From positions 1,164,001 through 1,228,000 of the forward strand of contig NC_064034.1 in the NCBI RefSeq assembly GCF_932526225.1: a stretch of DNA of 64,000 nucleotides, written 5' to 3'. The notes beneath the pieces were generated by a model. The model did no database searches. It was not told the origin of the DNA and worked only from the letters and a program-made list of their open reading frames with translations. This DNA is from Nematostella vectensis (Eukaryota > Cnidaria > Anthozoa > Actiniaria > Edwardsiidae). Positions within the stretch are counted from its first letter, which is position 1. Each line of letters opens with the position of its first letter. Shown here in pieces: positions 27,793 through 40,100 of the stretch. The position numbers were made by a program, and so were the translations under genes.

Positions 27793-30700
27793 ATGGCCGT
27801 CTGTTTATCAGGATTACCAACGCCAAAAGCCTTCGACTGCATTGGCGAACCAGCCACGCTGGAACAAAGATGGACAATCTGGAAGTCCGAATTTGAGCTC
27901 TACTGCACTGCATCTGGCATCAAAGACTCGAAACAACAACGAGCAATACTTCTTCACCTAGCAGGAGCTGGAATACGAGAAATTTTTCACGCTTTTACGG
28001 CTGAACAACAGGGGGAGGACTATAAAACAGCCATGGACTCCCTCACTCAACACTTCAAACTCAAGAAAAACGTACCGATGGCCAGGCAAGCCTTCTTGAC
28101 AGCGGTACCAAAACCCGGTGGGAGGATTCATCAATTTGCAATTAGACTGCAAACCCTTTGCGAACACTGCGAGTACAACGACCAAAAGGACAGTCAAATT
28201 CGAGATAGAATTTTGACCTTCATATTGCATAAACCCCTCAAAGCAAAACTCTTTCGTGAGGAAGGTCTGACTCTCAGCAAGCTCCTGGAAATTGTCAACA
28301 CGTACCATGACAAAGAAGCACTAGTTCTTGTGCCAGATCAAGGTGGTGTTAACCAATTGAGAGTACAACAGAAGCCTGACAGTGCTGGTCCCAAGTTTGA
28401 TGGCAGATGTCATCGTTGCAATAAGCAGGGTCATAAAGCTGCTGACTGCAGATGTAGCCAAAATCACCAATGTGAAAAATGTGGGAAAATTGGACATTTC
28501 AAGGTCTGCTGCAAATCAAAGCAAACATCTGGAAAAGCAAAGTCTGCAAGTGGACCAAAATCAAAGGGCAGGAAGCCATCTCATGTAAGACAAGTGGAAG
28601 CTGTTGATGTTCAAGAAACTGATAGCGAAGAGGAAGAAGATGTTTTTAATGTATTCTGCACGCACACAGAGTCACCGCCTGGTACTATGGAGATATCTAT
28701 TGGAGGTGTTATACAGAATGTCATCATTGATTCGGGTGCAAGCTGTAACCTTATGTCAGAAAGGACATTCAATGACTTATCAAAAGGAGACATTGTTTTG
28801 AAGCCAAGTAGCAAGCAAATTTTTGCATATTCGTCTAGTGATGCTTTAAATCTTAAGGGTAGTTGTATGCTTAATGTGCATGTACCAGAAACAAATGTGG
28901 ATAAGCGCGCAAAGTTTTTCATTGTCTCTGGAAAAGCGTCAACTTTGTTAGGTCGTGAATTATCTGAAGCTCTAGGCATACTCAAAGTAGGAGTTCAGGT
29001 TAATAGTTGTAGCTCAGATTTCTCAGCTATAAATAATCAGTTAAACAGCAAAGCAGCGCTTAAGGCCAAATTTCCTAATGTTTTTCATGGTTTGGGCAAG
29101 CTTAAAGGTTTTAAACTCAAGTTACATATTGATCAGAATATTAAGCCAGTAGCACAACCATTGCGTAGGATTCCTTTTAGTCGCAGGCAGAAGGTCGCTG
29201 ACAAGTTAGAGGAACTTGAGAAGCTTGGTGTGGTGGAAAAGGTAAACAGTCCTACAAGTTGGATCAATCCCCTTGTGGCAGTCGAAAAGCCAAATGGAGA
29301 TGTTCGCATTTGTTTGGACATGCGCCAGGCCAATCAGGCTATCTTAAGAGAAAGACACCCAGTACCTACTATGCAAGAAACCCTACAAGAAATCTCAGAT
29401 GCAAAGATTTTCACCAAATTGGATTTAAACATGGCTTTCCATCAAATCGAGTTATCCCCAGAGTCCCGAGACATAACTACTTTCGCAGCGCCAACAGGTT
29501 TATATCGCTACTGTCGATTGCTCTTCGGTGTGAACATGGCTACCGAGAAGTTCCAGAACCTGATATGGCAAGTTTTGAAAGACTGCCCTGGAGCCTTCAA
29601 CATGCATGACGACATTCTTATAGTGGGTAGGAACAAAAAGGAGCATGACGAGAACCTGGAAAGAGCTGTCCAAAAGCTGCAAGACAGCGGGCTCACCCTC
29701 AACTATGAGAAATGTGTGGTAGGAGCCTCGAGTATGGATTTCATGGGAGACACCATTTCTGCAGATGGTCTTAAGTTATCTGACAAAAGAGTCGAAGCAA
29801 TTGTCGAGGCACCTGCACCAACCAACCAATCAGAGGTGAGAAGTTTCCTTGGTTCTGCTCAATTTTGTGCCAAATTCATTCCACAGTTTGCAACCATTTC
29901 TGCTCCCCTGTGGGATCTTACCAGTAAAAATGCTAAATGGAAATGGGGTGCCAAAGAGGCAGAATCATTTGCACAAATTAAGCACTTGCTAACATGTGCA
30001 CCAGTCATGTCTTATTTTACACAGGGAGCCCAGACCAGGATTATCACTGACGCCTCACCAGTTGGCCTGGGGGCCATACTAGAGCAAAGACAACCTGGTG
30101 ATGGTCAATTTCGACCAGTGTACTACGCAAGTCGTAAGCTTAGTAAGGTTGAACAGCGCTACTCACAGTTCGAGCGAGAGGCCCTTGCTGTCAAATGGGC
30201 CTGTGAGAAATTTCACATGTTCCTTTATGGAACCCATTTTGAAATACTAACTGATCACAAACCCTTAATTTCAGTCCTAGGTCCAACGTCTAAACCCCCG
30301 TCTGCTAGGATTGAACGCTGGCTGTTGTACCTTCAGCAATTCAGCTATGTGGTCAGGCACATTTCCGGAAAGGAAAATTCAGCCGACGCCCTGAGTCGTT
30401 TACCAGTTGGTCCAGTACAGACAGCTGATTCTAAAGCAACCAGCGAGTATGTGTTTAGCACTACAAAGGCCGCAGTACCTGTCGCCATGACCCCAAAGCA
30501 TGTAGAGGTTGTTTCAGAGAAGGACCCAACCCTTATTCTGGTACGCGAAGCAATTAGAAGTGGAGACTTCACCCGCCTCACAGGTACCTTGTACAAAGCA
30601 GTGTCAAAGGAGTTGTGGATTGCCGGACAATTAGTGATGCGTGGAAACCGAATTGTGCTACCAGAATCCCTATGGAAGCAAGCAATTATTTTAGCTCATG

Positions 30701-31848
30701 AGGGACACCAAGGAATGGTGCGCACAAAATCCCGCCTGCGAAGCAAACTATGGTGGCCGCAGATGGATGCACAGGCTGAACAGTTCATCAAGGCCTGCTA
30801 CCCCTGCCAGCTAGTTGGACCACGTGGCAAACCGGAACCTGTTCGATCAACAGAACTACCTGAAGAACCATGGGAGGACCTCGCCACAGATTTGACTGAG
30901 ATACCTGGAGGAAACCACTTGCTGGTAGTTGTGGATAACTACTCCAGATGGCCAGAGGTAGTACTCCTTAAGAAAACCGATGCGCCACACGTCATCACGG
31001 CATTGGAGGGAATATTCAGAACACATGGCATACCATACACGGTTCGCAGCGACAATGGACCGCCCTTTGCCTCGAAAGAATTTGAGAATTTCTTAGAGTT
31101 CTTAGGCATAGAACATAAGAAAGGAATTCCATATTGGCCACAGAGCAACGGCGAAGTGGAACGATGTAACAGAACAATTCTTAAAGTGATTCGGATAGCA
31201 AACTTGCAAGGAAATGATTGGAAGAAAGCGCTTGATGATTTCCTCTTTCAGTATCGCACAACAAACCATGCCGCAACTGGATGCTCGCCAGCCGAACTCC
31301 TAATGGGAAGGCAGCTCCGAGACAAGCTACCTAGTGTAAAGATTCCGAAGGATAGAGCGACAGAGTCAGAGTGGCAACACAAACTTAGGGACAGAGACGC
31401 TCTATCAAAACTCAGACAGAAAGAGTATGCTGATGCTAGAAGACATGCTGAGCCAAGTGGAATTGATGAAGGCGATGAAGTACTGCTGCGACAGACTCGC
31501 CGCGAGAACAAACTCTCTCCAGTTTTTGAGCCTGAAGCTTACAAGGTTTTGCAGAAGACAGGTAATGCAGTTGTACTGGAGGATTCTGATGGAAATAGGA
31601 AGATGAGGAATGTAGCACAAATGAAGAAGTTCATCAAACCACAGGAAGCAGTCGCCGCAGACATGCTGCCTACTCCACCTAAAATCGCGCAGGAACACCA
31701 AACCGCACCTGAGACCCAGAACCAGTCCACACTTGATTGTACAGCTGAAATGCCAGCGTCTCCTGGTTCTCTAGCCAATGAGCGATCTGCGCGCACTAGG
31801 CAACAACCTGTTCGCTTTAGGATTATGTGCTACAATAAGTTTTGTTAG
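27793..31848 (+). CDS. gag-pol polyprotein of the gypsy element
   Basis: One open frame of about 1,351 residues counted from the ATG at 27793. The frame stays open upstream into the LTR and the tRNA repeat, but that part is not element coding sequence. In order I see: a gag region; two CCHC zinc knuckles (about residues 206-240); an aspartic protease with DSGA near residue 313; reverse transcriptase with its catalytic aspartate pair near 606; RNase H with ITDAS near 753; and an integrase with an HHCC zinc motif followed by a D-D-35-E triad at about 1033, 1087 and 1123. Gag and pol are fused in one frame with no shift between them. It is expressed from the element's own LTR and serves retrotransposition only. 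Confidence 0.93.
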   Translation: MAVCLSGLPTPKAFDCIGEPATLEQRWTIWKSEFELYCTASGIKDSKQQRAILLHLAGAGIREIFHAFTAEQQGEDYKTAMDSLTQHFKLKKNVPMARQAFLTAVPKPGGRIHQFAIRLQTLCEHCEYNDQKDSQIRDRILTFILHKPLKAKLFREEGLTLSKLLEIVNTYHDKEALVLVPDQGGVNQLRVQQKPDSAGPKFDGRCHRCNKQGHKAADCRCSQNHQCEKCGKIGHFKVCCKSKQTSGKAKSASGPKSKGRKPSHVRQVEAVDVQETDSEEEEDVFNVFCTHTESPPGTMEISIGGVIQNVIIDSGASCNLMSERTFNDLSKGDIVLKPSSKQIFAYSSSDALNLKGSCMLNVHVPETNVDKRAKFFIVSGKASTLLGRELSEALGILKVGVQVNSCSSDFSAINNQLNSKAALKAKFPNVFHGLGKLKGFKLKLHIDQNIKPVAQPLRRIPFSRRQKVADKLEELEKLGVVEKVNSPTSWINPLVAVEKPNGDVRICLDMRQANQAILRERHPVPTMQETLQEISDAKIFTKLDLNMAFHQIELSPESRDITTFAAPTGLYRYCRLLFGVNMATEKFQNLIWQVLKDCPGAFNMHDDILIVGRNKKEHDENLERAVQKLQDSGLTLNYEKCVVGASSMDFMGDTISADGLKLSDKRVEAIVEAPAPTNQSEVRSFLGSAQFCAKFIPQFATISAPLWDLTSKNAKWKWGAKEAESFAQIKHLLTCAPVMSYFTQGAQTRIITDASPVGLGAILEQRQPGDGQFRPVYYASRKLSKVEQRYSQFEREALAVKWACEKFHMFLYGTHFEILTDHKPLISVLGPTSKPPSARIERWLLYLQQFSYVVRHISGKENSADALSRLPVGPVQTADSKATSEYVFSTTKAAVPVAMTPKHVEVVSEKDPTLILVREAIRSGDFTRLTGTLYKAVSKELWIAGQLVMRGNRIVLPESLWKQAIILAHEGHQGMVRTKSRLRSKLWWPQMDAQAEQFIKACYPCQLVGPRGKPEPVRSTELPEEPWEDLATDLTEIPGGNHLLVVVDNYSRWPEVVLLKKTDAPHVITALEGIFRTHGIPYTVRSDNGPPFASKEFENFLEFLGIEHKKGIPYWPQSNGEVERCNRTILKVIRIANLQGNDWKKALDDFLFQYRTTNHAATGCSPAELLMGRQLRDKLPSVKIPKDRATESEWQHKLRDRDALSKLRQKEYADARRHAEPSGIDEGDEVLLRQTRRENKLSPVFEPEAYKVLQKTGNAVVLEDSDGNRKMRNVAQMKKFIKPQEAVAADMLPTPPKIAQEHQTAPETQNQSTLDCTAEMPASPGSLANERSARTRQQPVRFRIMCYNKFC

Positions 31849-31942
31849 TTTTCTTTTTCTTTTCAGTTTTACATACATGCGTAGGACCCCTACTATAGCT
31901 GTTATAGTTATTTAGCTCCTAGTATGGACTTTAATGCTAAGT

Positions 31943-31952
31943 AAGGGGGGAA
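31943..31952 (+). other. polypurine tract of the gypsy element
   Basis: AAGGGGGGAA lies immediately 5' of the 3' LTR, the expected position for the plus-strand primer in LTR retroelements. Confidence 0.8.
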
Positions 31953-32097
31953 TGTAGTGTCCGCCGCGTTGCATTATGGATTGTTAAGGTGCGCAATGCA
32001 CCATGGTAGAACACATGTCAGAGATCCGCCATCTTGTATTAAATGTGGAAGACCACGAGTCTGTTTCTTTTTGCTTTGTTCCTTGCCGAACACCACA
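31953..32097 (+). repeat. 3' LTR of the gypsy element
   Basis: A 145-bp repeat beginning TGTAGTGTCC and ending CACCACA, preceded by the polypurine tract. The GAAAA target duplication follows at once. Confidence 0.93.
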
Positions 32098-33319
32098 GAA
32101 AAGATACTCCGTCCAAAAAAGATTGGACATTAGTTTAGTAACTGAAACAAAAACACAAAAGAAAGGGCTCAGACTGGAATCTGCTCCATGGCCTCTAGCA
32201 CCCAAAGAGAGAATCATACAACTAGACCGCTGAGCTTTGTATAGATACTGTCCACAAAATCAGATATGTGGACATTGGTTCAGTAACTGAAACAAAAACA
32301 CACAACAAAGGGCTCAGACGGGAATCGAACCCGTGGCCTCTCGCACGCAAAGCGAGAATCATACCACTACACCACTGAGCCTTGGATAGATACTGACCAA
32401 AAAATCATATATTTGTACATTGATTCAGTAACTGAAACAAAAACACAAAACAAAGGGGCTCAGACGGGAATCGAAACCGTGGCCTCTCGCACCCAAAGCG
32501 AGAATCATATCACTAGACCACTGAGCCTTGTATAGATACTGTACAAAAAATCAGATATGTGGACATTGGTTCAGTAACTGAAACAAAAACACAAACCAAA
32601 GGGCTCAGACGGGAATCGAACCCGTGGCCTTTCGCACCCAAAGCGAGAATCATACCACTAGACCACTGAGCCTTGGATATATACTGACCAAAAAATCAGA
32701 TATTTGGACATTGGTTCAGAAACTGAAACAAAAACACAAAAGAAAGCCCTCAGACAGGAATCGAACACATGGCCTCTCGCACCCAAAGCTAGAATCATAC
32801 CACTAGACCACTGAGCCTTGTATAGATACTGTACAAAAAATCAGATATGTGGAGATTGGTTCAGTAACTGAAACAAAAACACAAAACAAAGGGCTCAGAC
32901 GGGAATCGAACCCGTGGCCTCTCGCACCCAAAGTGAGAATCATACCACTAGACCACTGAGCCTTGGATATATACTGACCAAAAAATCAGATATTTGGACA
33001 TTGGTTCAGAAACTGAAACAAAAACACAACAGAAAGCTTTCAGACAGGATTCGAACCCGTGGCCTCTCGCACCCAAAGCTAGAATCATACCACTAGACAG
33101 CTGAGGCTAGGATACCTACTGTCCAAAAATTCAGATATTTCGACGTTGGTTTAGAAGCTGGAACAAAAACACAGAAGAAAGGGCTCAGACGGGAATGGAA
33201 CCCGTGGCCTCTTGCACCCGAAGCGAGAATCATACCACAAGACCACTGAGCCTTGGATAGATACTGTCCAAAAACCATTGGACATTAGTTCAGTAACTGA
33301 AACAAAAACACAAAAGAAA

Positions 33320-33391
33320 GGGCTCAGACGGGAATCGAACCCGTGGCCTCTCGCACCCGAAGCGAGAATCATACCACTAGACCACTGAGCC
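33320..33391 (-). tRNA. tRNA-Pro (CGG)
   Basis: Intact CGG copy to the right of the retroelement, showing that good copies exist on both sides of the insertion. Confidence 0.85.
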
Positions 33392-34178
33392 TTGGATAGA
33401 TACTGTCCAAAAAACATTGGACATTAGTTCAGTAACTTAAACAAAAACACAAAAGAAAGCCCTCAGACAGGAATCGAACACATGGCCTCTCGCACCCAAA
33501 GCTAGAATCATACCACTAGACCACTGAGCCTTGTATAGATACTGTACAAAAAATCAGATATGTGGACATTGGTTCAGTAACTGAAACAAAAACACAAAAC
33601 AAAGGGCTCAGACGGGAATCGAACCCGTGGCCTCTCGCACCCAAAGCGAGAACCATACCACTATACCACTGAGCCTTGGATATATACTGAACAAACAATC
33701 AGATATTTGGACATTGGTTCAGAAACTGAAATAAAAACACAAAAGAAAGCCCTCAGACAGGAAACGAACCCGTGGCCTCTCGCACCCAAAGCTAGAATCA
33801 TACCACTGACAGCTTAGGCTAGGATAGCTACTGTCCAAAAATTCAGATATTTAGACGTTGGTTTAGCAGCTGGAACAAAAACACAAAAGAAAGGGCTCAG
33901 ACGGAAATCGAACTCGTGGCCTCTCGCACCCAAAGCCAGAACCATACCATTAGACCACTGAGCCTTGAATAGATACTCCGTCCAAAAAAGATTGGACATT
34001 AGTTTAGTAACTGAAACAAAAACACAAAAGAAAGGGCTCAGACTGGAATCTGCTCCATGGCCTCTCGTACCCAAAGAGAGAATCATACAACTAGACCGCT
34101 GAGCCTTGTATAGATAATGTCCAAAAAATCAGATATGTGGACATTGGTTCAGTAACTGAAACAAAAACACAAAATAAA

Positions 34179-34250
34179 GGGCTCAGACGGGAATCGAACC
34201 CGTGGCCTCTCGCACCCAAAGCGAGAATCATACCACTAGACCACTGAGCC
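34179..34250 (-). tRNA. tRNA-Pro (TGG)
   Basis: Intact TGG copy; it corresponds to 26637-26708 in a block repeated at an offset of 7,542 bp, of which 4,530 bp is the retroelement insertion. Confidence 0.85.
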
Positions 34251-35032
34251 TTGGATATATACTGACCAAAAAATCAGATATTTGGACATTGGTTCAGAAA
34301 TGGAAATAAAAACACAAAACAAAGGGCTCGGACGGGAATCGAACCCGTGGCCTCTCGCACCCAAAGCGAGAATCAAAACACTGAGCCTTGGATAGATACT
34401 GACCAAAAAATCAGATATTTGTACATTGGTTTAGTAATTGAAACAAAAACACAAAACAAAGGGCTCAGACGGGAATCGAACCCGTGGCCTCTCGCACCCA
34501 AAGCGAGAATCATACCACTAGACCACTGAGCCTTGTATAGATACTGACCAAAAAATCAGATATTTGGACATTGGTTCAGAAATTGAAACAAAAACACAAA
34601 AGAAAGCCCTCAGACAGTAGTCGAACCCGTGGCCTCTCGCACCCAAAGCTAGAATCATACCACTAGACAGCTGAAGCTAGGATAGCTACTTTCCAAAAAT
34701 TCAGATATTTGGACGTTGGTTTAGCAGCTGGAACAAAAACACAAAAGAAAGGGCTCAGACGGGAATCGAGCCCGTGGCCTCTCGCACCCAAAGCAAGAAT
34801 CATACCACTAGACCACTGAGCCTTGAATAGATACTCCGTCCAAAAAAGATTGGACAATAGTTCAGTAACTGAAACAAAAACACAAAAGAAAGGGCTCAGA
34901 CGGGAATCGAACTCGTGGCCTCTCGCACCCAAAGCCAGAATCATACCACTAGACCACTGAGCCTTGAAAAGATACTCCGTCCAAAAAAAATTGGACATTA
35001 GTTTAGTAACTGAAACAAAAACACAAAAGAAA

Positions 35033-35104
35033 GGGCTCAGACTGGAATCTGCTCCATGGCCTCTAGCACCCAAAGAGAGAATCATACAACTAGACCGCTG
35101 AGCT
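35033..35104 (-). pseudogene. tRNA-Pro relic with rewritten T loop
   Basis: This represents the class that dominates the right part of the array. The T arm on the minus strand reads CCATGGAGCAGATTCCAGTC, so the TTCGATT loop and the B box are lost. The anticodon stem strand CTCTC mismatches and the D arm reads CGGTCTAGTTG. The anticodon triplet TGG is kept. Not expected to be a working internal-promoter tRNA gene. Confidence 0.75.
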
Positions 35105-36046
35105 TTGTATAGATACTGTCCACAAAATCAGATATGTGGACATTGGTTCAGTAACTGAAACAAAAACACACAACAAAGGGCTCAGACGGGAATGCAACCC
35201 GTGGCCTCTCGCACCCAAAGCGAGAATCATACCACTACACCACTGAGCCTTGGATAGATACTGACCAAAAAATCATATATTTGTACATTGATTCTGTAAC
35301 TGAAACAAAAACACAAAACAAAGGGGCTCAGACGGGAATCGAAACCGTGGCCTCTCGCACCCAAAGCGAGAATCATACCACTAGACCACTGAGCCTTGTA
35401 TAGATACTGTACAAAAAATCAGATATGTGGACATTGGTTCAGTAACTGAAACAAAAACACAAACCAAAGGCTCAGACGGGAATCGAACCCGTGGCCTCTC
35501 GCACCCAAAGCGAGAATCATACCACTAGACCACTGAGCCTTGGATATATACCGACCAAAAAATCTGATATTTGGACATTGGTTCAGAAACTGAAACAAAA
35601 ACACAAAAGAAAGCCCTCAGACAGGAATCGAACACATGGCCTCTCGCACCCAAAGCTAGAATCATACCACTAGACCACTGAGCCTTGTATAGATACTGTA
35701 CAAAAAATCAGATATGTGGAGATTGGTTCAGTAACTGAAACGAAAACACAAAACAAAGGGCTCAGACGGGAATCGAACCCGTGGCCTCTCGCACCCAAAG
35801 CGAGAATCATACCACTAGACCACTGAGCCTTGGATATATACTGACAAAAAATCAGATATTTGGACATTGGTTCAGAAACTGAAACAAAAACACAACAGAA
35901 AGCTTTCAGACAGGAATCGAACCCGAGGCATCTCGCACCCAAAGCTAGAATCATACCACTAGACAGCTGAGGCTAGGATACCTACTGTCCAAAAATTCAG
36001 ATATTTGGACGTTGGTTTAGAAGCTGGAACAAAAACACAGAAGAAA

Positions 36047-36118
36047 GGGCTCAGACGGGAATCGAACCCGTGGCCTCTCGCACCCGAAGCGAGAATCATA
36101 CCACTAGACCACTGAGCC
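36047..36118 (-). tRNA. tRNA-Pro (CGG)
   Basis: Intact CGG copy in the right part of the array; all stems pair and the B box is consensus. Confidence 0.85.
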
Positions 36119-37044
36119 TTGGATAGATACTGTCCAAAAACCATTGGACATTAGTTCAGTAACTGAAACAAAAACACAAAAGAAAGGGCTCAGACGGGAA
36201 TCGAACCCGTGGCCTCTCGCACCCGAAGCGAGTTATACCACTAGACCACTGAGCCTTGGATAGGCACTGTCCAAAAACATTGTACATTAGTTCAGTAACT
36301 GAAACAAAAACACAAAACAAAGGGCTTAGACGGGAATCGAACCCGTGGCCTCTCGCCACCCAAAGCGAGAACCATACCACTAGACCACTGAGCCTTGGAT
36401 ATATACTGAACAAACAATCAGATATTTGGACATTGGTTCAGAAACTGAAATAAAAACACAAAAGAAAGCCCTCAGACATGCAAACGAACCCGTGGCCCGT
36501 CGCACCCAAAGCTAGAATCATACCACTAGACAGCTTAGGCTACGATAGCTACTGTCCAAAAATTCAGATATTTAGACGTTGGTTTAGCAGCTGAAACAAA
36601 AACACAAAAGAAAGGGCTCAGACGGAAATCGAACTCGTGGCCTCTAGCACCCAAAGCCAGAAACATACCACTAGACCACTGAGCCTTGAATAGATACTCC
36701 GTCCAAAAAAGATTGCACATTAGTTTAGTAACAGAAACAAAAACACAAAAGAAAGGGCTCAGACTGGAATCTGCTCCATGGCCTCTCGCACCCAAAGCTA
36801 GAATCATACCACTAGACCACTGAGCTTTGTATAGATACTGACCAAAAAATCAGATATTTGGACATTGGTTCAGAAACTGAAACAAAAACACAACAGAAAG
36901 CCCTCAGACAGGAATCGAACACGTGGCCTCTCTCACCCAAAGCTAGAATCATACCACTAGACAGCTGAGGCTAGGATACCTACTGTCCAAAAATTCAGAT
37001 ATTTGGACGTTGGTTCAGTAACTGAAACAAAAACACAAAACAAA

Positions 37045-37116
37045 GGGCTCAGACGGGAATCGAACCCGTGGCCTCTCGCACCCAAAGCGAGAATCATACC
37101 ACTAGACCACTGAGCC
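37045..37116 (-). tRNA. tRNA-Pro (TGG)
   Basis: Intact TGG copy, one of the last fully consensus copies seen before the array becomes more degenerate toward 43 kb. Confidence 0.85.
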
Positions 37117-40100
37117 TTGGATATATACTGACCAAAAAATCAGATATTTGGACATTGGTTCAGAAACTGAAACAAAAACACAACAGAAAGCGCTCAGACA
37201 GGAATCGAACCCGTGGCCTTTCTCAACCAAAGCTAGAATCATACCACTAGACAGCTGAGGCTAGGATACCTACTGTCCAAAAATTCAGATATTTGGACGT
37301 TGGTTTAGAAGCTGGAACAAAAACACAAAAGAAAGGGCTCAGACGGGAATCGAACCCGTGGCCTCTCGCACCCGAAGCGAGTTATACCACTAGACCACTG
37401 AGCCTTGGATAGGCACTGTCCAAAAACATTGTACATTAGTTCAGTAACTGAAACCAAAAACACAAAACAAAGGGCTTAGACGGGAATCGAACCCGTGGCC
37501 TCTCGCCACCCAAAGCGAGAACCATACCACTAGACCACTGAGCCTTGGATATATACTGAACAAACAATCAGATATTTGGACATTGGTTCAGAAACTGAAA
37601 TAAAAACACAAAAGAAAGCCCTCAGAAATGCAAACGAACCCGTGGCCCCTCGCACCCAAAGCTAGAATCATACCACTAGACAGCTTAGGCTAGGATAGCT
37701 ACTGTCCAAAAATTCAGATATTTAGACGTTGGTTTAGCAGCTGAAACAAAAACACAAAAGAAAGGGCTCAGACGGAAATCGAACTCGTGGCCTCTCGCAC
37801 CCAAAGCCAGAATCATACCACTAGACCACTGAGCCTTGAATAGATACTCCGTCCAAAAAAGATTGCACATTAGTTTAGTAACAGAAACAAAAACACAAAA
37901 GAAAGGGCTCAGACTGGAATCTGCTCCATGGCCTCTCGCACCCAAAGCTAGAATCATACCACTAGACCTCTGAGCCTTGTATAGATACTGACCAAAAAAT
38001 CAGATATTTGGACATTGGTTCAGAAACTGAAACAAAAACACAACAGAAAGCCCTCAGACAGGAATCGAACCCGTGGCCTCTCTCACCCAAAGCTAGAATC
38101 ATACCACTAGACAGCTGAGGCTAGGATACCTACTGTCCAAAAATTCAGATATTTGGACGTTGGTTCAGTAACTGAAACAAAAACACAAAACAAAGGGCTC
38201 AGACGGGAATCGAACCCGTGTCCTCTCGCACCCAAAGCGAGAATCATACCACTAGACCACTGAGCCTTTGATAGATACCGTCCAAAAAACATTGGACATT
38301 AGTTCAGTAACTGGACCAAAAACACAAAACAAAGGGCTCAGACGGGAATCGAACCCGTGGCCTCTAGCACCCAAAGCGAGAATCATACCACTAGACCACT
38401 GAGACTTGGATATATACTGACCAGAAAATCAGATTTTTGGACATTGGTTCAGTAACTGAAACAAAAACACAAAACAAAGGGCTCAGACGGGAATCGAACC
38501 CGTGGCCTCTCGCACCCAAAGCGAGAATCATACCACTAGACCACTGAGACTTGGATATATACTGACCAAAAAATCAGATATGTGGACATTGGTTCAGTAA
38601 CTGAAACAAAAACACAAAAGAAAGGGCTCAGACGGGAATCGAACTAGTGTCCTCTCGCACCCAAAGCCAGGATCATACCACTAGACCACTGAGCCTTGAA
38701 TAGATACTCCGTCCAAAAAAGATTGGACATTAGTTCAGTATCTGAAACAAAAACACAAAAGAAAGGGTTCAGACGGGAATCGAACTCGTGGCCTCTCGCA
38801 CCCAAAGCAAAAATCATACCACTAGACCACTGAGCCTTGAATAGATACTTCGTCCAAAAAAGATTGAACATTAGTTCAGTAACTAAAACAAAAACACAAA
38901 AGAAAGGGCTCAGACTGGAATCTGCTCCATGGCCTTTCGCACCCAAAGAGAGAATCATACAACTAGACCACTGAGCCTTGTATAGATACTGTCCAAAAAA
39001 TCAGATATGTGGACATTAGTTCAGTAACTGAAACAAAAACACAAAACAAAGGGCTCAGACTGGAATCGAACCCGTGGCCTCTCGCACCCAAAGCGAGAAT
39101 CTTACCACTAGACCACTGAGCCTTGTATAGATACTGTACAAAAAATCAGATTTGTGGACATTGGTTCAGTAACTGAAACAAAAACACAAAAGAAAGGGCT
39201 CAGACGGGAATCGAACCCGTGGCCTCTCGCACCCGAAGCGAGAATGATACCACTAGACCACTGAGCCTTGGATAGGCGCTGTCCAAAAAACATTGCATAT
39301 TACTTCAGTAACTTAAACAACAACACAAAAGAAAGGGCTCAGACGGGAATCTAACTAGTGGCCACTCGCACCCAAAGCCAGAATCATACCACTAGACCAC
39401 TGAGCGTTGAGCCTCGGATATATACTGACCAACAAATCAGATATTTGTACATTGGTTCAGTAACTGAAACAAAAACACAAAACAAAGGGCTCAGACGGGA
39501 ATCGAACCCGTGGCCTCTCGCACCCAAAGCGAGAACCATACCACTAGACCACTGAGCCTTGTATAGATACTGTACAAAAAATCAGATATGTGGACATTGG
39601 TTCAGTAACTGAAACAAAAACACAAAACAAAGGGCTCAGACTGGAATCGAACCCGTGGCCTCACGCACCCAAAGCGAGAATCATACCACTAGACCACTGA
39701 GCCTTGGATATATACTGACCAAAAATTCAGATATTTGGACGTTGGTTTAGCAGCTGGAACGAAAAAAAAACGAAAGGGCTCTGACGGGAATCGAACCCGT
39801 GACCTCTAGCTCCCAAAGCCAGAATCATACCACTAGACCACTGAGCTATGAATAGATACTCGGTCCAAAAAAGATTGGACATTAGTTTAGTAACTGAAAC
39901 AAAAACACAAAAGGAAGGGCTCAGACTGGAAGCTGCTCCATGGCCTCTCGCACCCAAAGAGAGAATTATACAACTAGACCGCTGAGCCTTGTATAGATAC
40001 TGTAGAAAAAAATCAGATATGTGGACATTGGTTCAGTAACTGAAACAAAAACACAAAAGAAAGGGCTCAGACGGGAATCGAACTAGTGTCATCTCGCACC

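Larger units (their letters stand above)
27573..32097 (+). mobile_element. Ty3/gypsy LTR retrotransposon, whole-looking
   Basis: A 4,525-bp element lies inside the tRNA array, flanked on both sides by GAAAA (27568-27572 and 32098-32102), a 5-bp target duplication. It has two 145-bp LTRs, a primer-binding site just after the 5' LTR, one long gag-pol frame and a G-rich polypurine tract before the 3' LTR. The domain order gag, protease, RT, RNase H, integrase defines the Ty3/gypsy (Metaviridae) type; the overall look is of the Mag/K02A2.6-like animal lineages, which I hold only loosely. The two LTRs are about 98% identical, so the copy is young. It appears whole. It is oriented opposite to the tRNA genes. 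Confidence 0.95.
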
